Part shown: in pieces, positions 58,101 to 64,000 of the stretch | Layout: every line of letters begins with the position of its first letter | How positions within the stretch are numbered: position 1 is the first letter of the stretch | Assembly (NCBI RefSeq): GCF_001656035.1 | Contig: NZ_CP010029.1 | Location: 3,408,074 to 3,472,073, forward strand | DNA from: Yersinia entomophaga | Lineage (GTDB): Bacteria > Pseudomonadota > Gammaproteobacteria > Enterobacterales > Enterobacteriaceae | Reading direction: 5' to 3' | DNA: 64,000 nt | The notes under the pieces: model-generated | The model's input: only the letters and a program-made list of their open reading frames with translations | What the model was told of the DNA's origin: nothing | The model's database searches: none | Position numbers and translations under genes: made by a program

Positions 58101-61100
58101 CTCAAATAAATGATGGATACACAGGTCGGCAGGATAGGACTGCGCCGTCTGATTCCACTGTTCCAGCAGTAATTGCTTTTCTCGATCGGCAATCAAATCA
58201 ATCTGACCGATGACCTGAGCGTCGTTTTTCACCATTGCTTCCAGCACCGCGATTAAATATTGCTGGTGGCGCTGAACAGTGGCTTCATCAAACAGGGCGC
58301 TGGCGTAATTCAGCGAGCCGGTGATGATTTTATTGCGTTCCCCTAAACTCAGCTCTAAATCGAATTTTACCCGACTGACCGGTGGTTCCTGCAACTTCAC
58401 GTCCAATCCCACCATGTTAACCGCGATATCGTCGATATTTTCCAGAGCAAACATCACCTGGAACAGCGGAGTTTTATCCATGCTGCGCGGTGGTTGGAGG
58501 ATTTCTACCACTTGCTCGAACGGCAGAGCCTGATGTTCCTGCGCGTCGAGAGTGGTTTTCCGCACCTGTGCCAGCAGATCGGCAACGTTTGAGGTCGTGG
58601 ATAGATTGATACGTAACGCCAGCGTGTTGACGAAGAAGCCAATGACGCCCTCGCATTCAGCCTGGTTACGGTTGGCCACTGGTGTCCCTATTACCAAATC
58701 ATCCTGACCGGACAGACGCGACAGCACGATCGACCAAGCGCTGAGCAGCGTCATAAACAAAGAAGTACCGTGTCGGTTACTCAGGCGGCGTAGCTCATCA
58801 GAAAGCTCGCTGCTGAGTACGATAGGCAGACTGGCGCCGATAAAGGATTGCTGAGGCGGCCGCGGCCGGTCGGTTGGCAGCGTCAGACGTTCTGGCGCAC
58901 CGGTTAGCAGTTGCTGCCAGAATTTCCCCTGTTCATGCCAGACCGGGCTATTGCGCCATTGCTGCTGCCAAACCGCATAATCTGGATATTGAATTGGCAA
59001 CGGAGGCAGTGGGTTAGCGCGTTGTTGTAACAGCGCCGAGTAAGTCACTCCCAGCTCGCGCACCAGAATTTCCATTGACCAACCATCGGTAATAATATGG
59101 TGCAGCGTTAACAGCAGGATGCTCTGGTTGTCTCGCAGGCGCAGCCAACTGGCTTGTACCAGCGAGTCCTTCGCTAAATCGAATATTCTCCGCTCTTCCT
59201 GGCTGTATATTTCCTCTACTTTTTCTGCGCTATTTGCCTGTTCGCGCCAATCATATTCAACGAAAGGAATACCTGACTGACTATCCCGAAGTCTCACCAC
59301 AGGTTCATTCTGTCCGGATGAAGTAAAGTTACTTCGCAATGATTCATGACGTGCATATAAGATATTTAGCGTTTGCTGCAATACCGGGATATTCACATCG
59401 CCGCTTAATGCTAACGCCATCAGCACGTTATAGTTGGAATCACTGTCGCTAAGCTGGGACAAGAACCACAGGCGCTGCTGGGAGAAGGACAGTGGCAGCG
59501 GTTTATCCCGCGTAGCCGGAACAATAATGGCAGTCAGCGTTGTATCACCTGTTTGGCCTTCACGGTCGATGACTTCTGCCAGTTGGCTTAGCTGCGGGTT
59601 ATCGAACAGCGCTGCCAGCGGAATGCTGATATTGAGCAATTGCTGTAGCTGGCTAATGACCCGAACGGCCAGTAGCGAATGCCCGCCTAACTCGAAGAAA
59701 TGGTCGTTTCGTCCTACTTTTTCTACGTCCAGCAACCCTTGCCAAATTTCTGCTAACGTGGTTTCAATGCCAGCCCGTGGTGCTTCAAAATCGCGATGAA
59801 TAAAAGCGTCTTCCTGCGGAGCAGGCAAGGCTTTGCGATCCAGTTTTCCATTTGGCGTAATCGGCATTTCGTTCAACAGAACGTAAGCCGCAGGAACCAT
59901 ATATTCGGGTAATAGCGCGGCCAAATGATTGCGCAATATTGCAATATCTGGACGAGGCTGTTCGGTATCGGCTACCAGATAGGCCACCAGCCGTTTGCTG
60001 CCTTTACCGTCGTCCTGCGCCAGCACTGCGGCTTCTTTCACCTGCGGATGGGAATTGAGCTGGGTTTCAATTTCGCCCAGTTCGATACGGAAACCACGGA
60101 TTTTCACCTGATGATCATTACGCCCGTGGAATTGTACGCGTCCATCTGGCAGGTAGCTGGCCAGATCGCCGGTACGATACATACGTGCGCCTTTCACCGT
60201 ACTGAATGGATCGGGTAGGAAACGTTCGGCGGTCATTTCCGGTAGATTCAAATAACCGCGCGTAACGCCCGGCCCACCGATATACAGCTCGCCAATGGCT
60301 CCCTGCGGCAGCGGATCACCGTGCGGATCGAGCACATAGAGCCGGTTATTGGCAATAGGGCGACCAATGCTATCCAGCTGCGTCTCCCCTAAAGTCGGTA
60401 CGTGAGCCGTCGCAACGACCGTAGTTTCGGTCGGGCCGTAGTTGTTAACTAACTGTGGTTTAACCGGATAACGGCTCAGCCAGCGTTGCAGTATTTCCGG
60501 CGCGGCGGCCTCACCGCCGAAGAAAAGGGTTCGCAGCGATGGAGGCAACGGATAGTCACTTTCTTCAGATAAACGGCGCAGGAATTGGTAAGGGAGAACC
60601 ATACGACTAATGTTGTAGTGTTCGCATAGCTGCCAGAAAGTTTTGGTGCCGGACAGCCATTGATCGTCGCGTAAGACCAGATTGGCACCAGAAGTCAGTG
60701 CGGAGAAAATCTCGCATACCGAGGCGTCAAAGGTAGGGTTACAGAATTGCAGGACGTTATCACCCAGCCCAATACCCCAACGTTCACACCAAGGGCTAAC
60801 CAATTGCACCAGATTACCGTGTTCGACCATCACGCCTTTCGGGTTACCGGTGGAGCCGGAGGTGTAGATAACATAGGCCAGATTTTCGGGACTGACGGCT
60901 ACCGTCGGATTTGGGATTTCACCATGGTTTTGAGTGATATCAGACATCAGGCACAGTGGAATATTGCAGCCGCTGAAACGATGTTGTCCCTCGCTTTGCG
61001 CCACAATCGCCGCAGGTTTGGCGTCTTCTAGCATAAAATTCTGACGTTCTGGTGCCGTATCCGGCGGAATGGACAGGTAAGCCGCACCGGCCTTGAGTGT

Positions 61101-64000
61101 TGCCAGCATAGCGATAATCATTTCTGGGGTACGATGGCTGCAAATTGCGACCTTATCCTCCACTTTAACGCCCTGAGCAAGCAGGTGATTGGCCAAATGG
61201 TTAGCCAGATTATTTAGCTCGGCGTAGGTCAGGGACGTTTGTTGATAGGTGAGCGCAATCGCTTCGGGATGGCGCTGTGCCTGTAGTTCAAATAACTGAT
61301 GGGCGCAAACATCTAGCGGATAAGGTTCCGCTGTCTGATTCCACTGATTGATCAGTAGGTTGTATTCGCGATCGGAAAGTAGCGGAATACGATCGACCTG
61401 TAGGTTATCGTCACGAACCATCGCCCGCAGAACGGTGATCAGATAGTGCTGATGGCGTTCAATAGTCGCCTGATCAAATAGCGCGGTAGCGTAGTTCAGG
61501 GAACCCACGATCGAACGATTGCGAGTGCCTAAATTCAGTTCGAGATCGAATTTTACGCGTGTAACCTGCGGATCGATCAATTCTACATTCATACCGGTTA
61601 GCGCCGGGGCTACGGCGTCGAAGTTTTCCCAAGCAAACATCACCTGGAACAGCGGCGTTTTATCCATGCTGCGCTGCGGTTGAAGTAATTCAACGACCTG
61701 ATCAAAAGGTAATTCCTGATGTTCCTGCGCGCTGAGGCTGAAGTCGCGTACCTGTGCGAGAAGCTCTGCCACAGTAGGAGCTTCGGCAAGATTAATTCGC
61801 ATCGCCAATGTATTTACGAAGAAACCGACCAGCGCTTCGCATTCTGCCGCCTGACGGTTTGCCACTGGCGTTCCGATCACCAAATCTTGCTGCCCGGAAA
61901 GGCGTGATAGTACGACAGACCATGCACTCATTAATGTCATGAATAGCGTAGTGTGATGTTTTTGGCTCAGACGACGTAAATCGTCCGACAGCTGTTGATC
62001 CAAAACGATGGGAACCGCCGCACCGAGGAAAGACTGCTGAGCCGGTCGCTCGCGATCGGACGGTAAAGTCATGCGTTCTGGTATGCCCTGCAATTTTTGC
62101 AGCCAAAATTGGCCGTGGGCATGCCACTCCGGGCTATCCAGCCACTGTTGTTGCCACTGCGCATAATCAGGATATTGCAGTGGTAATGCCGGTAATGGGT
62201 TGGTTTCGCCTTGAGACCAGGCTGAGTAAAGCACCCCCAGTTCGCGTGCCAAAATCTCCATTGACCAGCCATCGGTGACGATATGGTGGATAATCAACAG
62301 CAAATAATGCTCACTGGCGGCGGTATGAGCCAGACTGGCGCGGATCAACGGGCCGTGGGCGATATCAAATTTATGGGCGATTTCATGCTGATACAGTTGC
62401 CAGAAATCCTCATCGGCATGAGATGACGCAGCGAAATCATACTCTTGCAGTGGCGCTTGTGTGCCAACCGGCAGCAGTTGAACGTAGCCGACCCCGTTTT
62501 CCGCGTGGAAAACCGACCGCAATGCATCATGACGATCCAGCAAGTGGTTAAGGCAACGCTGTAGAAGTTGGGCGTTAAGTTTACCATTCATTTTCAACAA
62601 TAACGGAACGTTATAGTTCTCATCGTTGTTCCCTAGTTGCTCAATAAACCACAGTCGGTTTTGCGGGAATGACAGTGGAATCCGCGCATTAGCATCAATT
62701 CGTGCAATTTGTGTGGCCGTTTGTTGCTTGGCCTGAGCAACTAATAACGCCAATTGAGCAAGCGTTGGCTGGGCAAAAAACGCCCCCATGGTGATTTTGC
62801 TCTGCCAGCGGGATTGCATCTTACTTAAGAGCTTCATTGCCAGCAGCGAATCCCCGCCAATAGCAAAGAAACTGTCATTGCGCCCAATTCTCTCCTGACA
62901 GAGCACTTCTCCCCATATTTCATGTAATTCCTGCTCGGTGTCTCCTTGAGGAGCCTCATAGGATTCGTGCACATAGGCATTAAAATCGGGGGCAGGCAGC
63001 TGCTTGCGATCGATTTTTCCGTTAGGCGTCAACGGTAAATGATCAACGGAAACATAGGCGATAGGCAGCATGAATTCCGGCAATAACGGGCTCAGGAAAT
63101 CCCGCAGATGGCGTGGCAGCTCTTCCGTTTCAGTATTTCCCGCCAGTACCAGATAGCTAACGAGTTGCTTTTCCCCTGATGCATTTTTATAGGCAATAAC
63201 CACGGCTTCATTAACCTGGGGGTGGCTCAATAATTTCTCTTCGATCTCGCCAGGCTCAATACGATAGCCGTTGATTTTCACCTGCTGATCGTCACGACCT
63301 AAATATTCCAGAGTGCCGTCGGCAAAATAACGAGCCAAATCGCCGGTACGATACATACGCTGATTTTTCGCAATGAAAGGATCGGCGCTATAGCGTTCTT
63401 CGGTTAGCGCAGGTTGATTTAGATAGCCACGGGTCACGCCATCGCCGCTGATATACATTTGTCCCACGGCACCGAAAGGCACGGGTTTTAACTGATTATT
63501 CAGCAAATAAATGGCTGAATTGGCAATAGGTCGGCCAATGGTTGGCAGTGAATGGGAAGCGTCAATCAGTGCCACGGTAGCGTCAACCGTGCATTCGGTT
63601 GGGCCGTACACATTGAACGCGGTAAAGTGATTTAACGCTGACAGACGCCTCCAGGTCTGAGGAGACAAGGCTTCCCCGCCGATTAACAGAATCAGTTTTT
63701 CCACCTGATTAGGCAAATCGGAGAGTAATAACATTTCCAATTGGGTTGGCGTGCAGTCGAACACGTCAATGGCATTGTCTTTAAGAAATTGCACTAACCG
63801 GGCTCCATCAACGCGAACATCTTGCGGAACGATATGGAGCTGGTGGCCACTCAGCAGGCTGAGCAGGCTTTGTAATGAAGCATCAAAGGAGATGCTGGAG
63901 TTGAGGCAAACCCTTGATTGTTTAGGGTAATAGTGGAAAATTTCCTCGTTTAACGCGTAATACAGGTTCATAACCTGCGCGTGTTCGACCATCACGCCCT
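55173..64000 (-). CDS. Nonribosomal peptide synthetase, 3' part, terminal reductase release (5' end beyond window)
   Basis: About 2940 residues are visible; the frame is open at the right edge, inside an adenylation core motif (GVMVEH). Domains, numbered in the visible fragment: A1 1-335, T1 with Ser383 (GGDS), C1 436-870 (HHIVTDG, 570-576), A2 890-1395, T2 Ser1440 (GGHS), C2 1495-1935 (HHIITDG), A3 1950-2455, T3 Ser2503, then a thioester reductase 2570-2940 with the NAD(P)H motif TGATGFVG and Tyr2738-xxx-Lys2742. No thioesterase or epimerase is seen. The pocket code of A1 reads DAQDLGVVDK, the known Gln code. A2 reads DACVFGNVVK (hydrophobic, perhaps Leu-like). A3 reads DVSDCSCITK, which I cannot assign. 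The product should leave as a peptide aldehyde or alcohol ending in the A3 residue. Modules 2 and 3 look like a duplication. Confidence 0.93.
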   Translation of the reverse strand, partial: GVMVEHAQVMNLYYALNEEIFHYYPKQSRVCLNSSISFDASLQSLLSLLSGHQLHIVPQDVRVDGARLVQFLKDNAIDVFDCTPTQLEMLLLSDLPNQVEKLILLIGGEALSPQTWRRLSALNHFTAFNVYGPTECTVDATVALIDASHSLPTIGRPIANSAIYLLNNQLKPVPFGAVGQMYISGDGVTRGYLNQPALTEERYSADPFIAKNQRMYRTGDLARYFADGTLEYLGRDDQQVKINGYRIEPGEIEEKLLSHPQVNEAVVIAYKNASGEKQLVSYLVLAGNTETEELPRHLRDFLSPLLPEFMLPIAYVSVDHLPLTPNGKIDRKQLPAPDFNAYVHESYEAPQGDTEQELHEIWGEVLCQERIGRNDSFFAIGGDSLLAMKLLSKMQSRWQSKITMGAFFAQPTLAQLALLVAQAKQQTATQIARIDANARIPLSFPQNRLWFIEQLGNNDENYNVPLLLKMNGKLNAQLLQRCLNHLLDRHDALRSVFHAENGVGYVQLLPVGTQAPLQEYDFAASSHADEDFWQLYQHEIAHKFDIAHGPLIRASLAHTAASEHYLLLIIHHIVTDGWSMEILARELGVLYSAWSQGETNPLPALPLQYPDYAQWQQQWLDSPEWHAHGQFWLQKLQGIPERMTLPSDRERPAQQSFLGAAVPIVLDQQLSDDLRRLSQKHHTTLFMTLMSAWSVVLSRLSGQQDLVIGTPVANRQAAECEALVGFFVNTLAMRINLAEAPTVAELLAQVRDFSLSAQEHQELPFDQVVELLQPQRSMDKTPLFQVMFAWENFDAVAPALTGMNVELIDPQVTRVKFDLELNLGTRNRSIVGSLNYATALFDQATIERHQHYLITVLRAMVRDDNLQVDRIPLLSDREYNLLINQWNQTAEPYPLDVCAHQLFELQAQRHPEAIALTYQQTSLTYAELNNLANHLANHLLAQGVKVEDKVAICSHRTPEMIIAMLATLKAGAAYLSIPPDTAPERQNFMLEDAKPAAIVAQSEGQHRFSGCNIPLCLMSDITQNHGEIPNPTVAVSPENLAYVIYTSGSTGNPKGVMVEHGNLVQLVSPWCERWGIGLGDNVLQFCNPTFDASVCEIFSALTSGANLVLRDDQWLSGTKTFWQLCEHYNISRMVLPYQFLRRLSEESDYPLPPSLRTLFFGGEAAAPEILQRWLSRYPVKPQLVNNYGPTETTVVATAHVPTLGETQLDSIGRPIANNRLYVLDPHGDPLPQGAIGELYIGGPGVTRGYLNLPEMTAERFLPDPFSTVKGARMYRTGDLASYLPDGRVQFHGRNDHQVKIRGFRIELGEIETQLNSHPQVKEAAVLAQDDGKGSKRLVAYLVADTEQPRPDIAILRNHLAALLPEYMVPAAYVLLNEMPITPNGKLDRKALPAPQEDAFIHRDFEAPRAGIETTLAEIWQGLLDVEKVGRNDHFFELGGHSLLAVRVISQLQQLLNISIPLAALFDNPQLSQLAEVIDREGQTGDTTLTAIIVPATRDKPLPLSFSQQRLWFLSQLSDSDSNYNVLMALALSGDVNIPVLQQTLNILYARHESLRSNFTSSGQNEPVVRLRDSQSGIPFVEYDWREQANSAEKVEEIYSQEERRIFDLAKDSLVQASWLRLRDNQSILLLTLHHIITDGWSMEILVRELGVTYSALLQQRANPLPPLPIQYPDYAVWQQQWRNSPVWHEQGKFWQQLLTGAPERLTLPTDRPRPPQQSFIGASLPIVLSSELSDELRRLSNRHGTSLFMTLLSAWSIVLSRLSGQDDLVIGTPVANRNQAECEGVIGFFVNTLALRINLSTTSNVADLLAQVRKTTLDAQEHQALPFEQVVEILQPPRSMDKTPLFQVMFALENIDDIAVNMVGLDVKLQEPPVSRVKFDLELSLGERNKIITGSLNYASALFDEATVQRHQQYLIAVLEAMVKNDAQVIGQIDLIADREKQLLLEQWNQTAQSYPADLCIHHLFEQHAERSPDAIALVNNAYSLSYGELNNRANHLAYLLIEQGVKAEDRVAICADRSPEMIVGILAILKAGGAYLSLPHDIAPERLKFMLEDAKPVAILAEPATLPLFKDCGVPHELLPAVSAPLQETGVNPQPSLAPQNLAYVIYTSGSTGNPKGVLVEHGNLVQQMVTWCRQWNLGPQDKVLQFCNTTFDVSVSEIFSALTSGATLVLRDDQWLAGSSDFWQLCEQYGISYLDIPYQFWRKLCEESRGPLPNALRLICISGEAAAPEMLERWLKRYPEKPELVNCYGPTETTITATTHSPKLGISQIDSIGRPTANIRIYLLDNHGNLVPRGVIGEVYIGGPGVTRGYLNLPEMTAERFLPDPFRSVEGARMYRTGDLASYLADGRLQFHGRNDHQVKIRGFRIELGEIETKLNDHPNISDAAVLALDDNKGSKRLVAYLVADANSPAPEPMALRHYLQSRLPDYMIPAAYVLLNSMPITPNGKLDRKALPAPQENAFLHQPYEAPLAGLETTIAEIWQSLLDSEKVGRHDHFFELGGHSLLAVSAVNLINAAIDDKVSVSDIFIAPTVKQLASRITQQARVSDVINLRQQALLPEDIQPQSQSINQGNAIFLTGATGFVGRFLLRELLDSTDSKIYCLVRGHNQQDSLQRLRNILTEWSLWRKGDEQRIITIQGDIKAPRLGIDDLLYQRLAQDVGVIFHSAVSMNHLESFEMAYKANVASLVELLRLTTQGSRKILNFASTLNVFSPIGQQGHRVVNEQSSIQDEQHIADQGYVASKWVGEEIVNLAVARGIACNIFRLGLITADSELARYDELQAFYRLFKSSVQMGMAFDDVYGDIQLTPVDYTAKALAHLGSSHYPTENIFHLSAMEGMSRREFIEQLNAHLPQPMTVVSHRQWLREAHRRYQQGEILPITPLIQDMMTSSDEELDNFYQSLQETTIDYDSSQTLKRLERVEITLPTVNSEWYRLFIHSLQK

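Overview
The window is chromosomal DNA from a gammaproteobacterium of the order Enterobacterales, most likely Yersinia or a close relative in Yersiniaceae. Most proteins are near-colinear with Escherichia coli orthologues (hmp/glyA, csiE/hcaT, suhB-trmJ-isc, pepB-sseB-yfhM-pbpC, ndk-rlmN-pilW-rodZ-ispG-hisS-yfgM-bamB-der, xseA/guaBA). An exported beta/gamma-crystallin protein between pbpC and ndk matches a protein type described from Yersinia pestis. No rRNA, tRNA, CRISPR array, insertion sequence or prophage was seen.

Layout. 1-2740: minus-strand yhfZ-Y-X-W operon (yhfW cut by the window edge) with a 28-bp palindrome upstream. 3002-5797: divergent hmp and glyA with readable NsrR and PurR sites. 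6008-10259: hcaT convergent on csiE, then a zevAB-like metal pair whose first codons contain a Zur-like box. 10329-18107: suhB, trmJ, and the iron-sulfur operon iscRSUA-hscBA-fdx-iscX, with two abutting IscR sites before iscR and an unusual 243-bp gap before hscA. 18278-30872: pepB, sseB, the yfhM/pbpC pair (alpha-2-macroglobulin plus PBP1C) and an AT-rich secreted crystallin/acetyltransferase-like protein preceded by two short tandem repeats. 31187-47180: a core block for nucleotide, ribosome, isoprenoid and envelope functions. 47181-48570: a gene-free stretch with a 13-copy 9-bp tandem repeat and a decayed gene. 48571-51960: a three-subunit periplasmic FAD / iron-sulfur / cytochrome c sugar or polyol dehydrogenase. 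52027-55098: a GNAT gene, a TPP riboswitch leading into a 30-codon leader ORF coupled to thiD, an unrecognised gene, and the lysozyme inhibitor ivy. 55173-64000: the 3' part of a large nonribosomal peptide synthetase (A-T-C-A-T-C-A-T-reductase), open at the right edge.

Most of the window is conserved housekeeping. The accessory interest lies in (i) the crystallin-GNAT exported protein with repeat tracts at its 5' end, (ii) the reductase-terminated NRPS, predicted to load Gln in its first visible module and to release a peptide aldehyde or alcohol, (iii) the riboswitch-controlled leader peptide overlapping thiD, and (iv) the repeat and pseudogene gap after guaA. Several accessory or envelope genes here (yfhM, ivy, the crystallin protein and possibly the NRPS product) could act against proteases or lysozyme met in a host; that common theme is inference.
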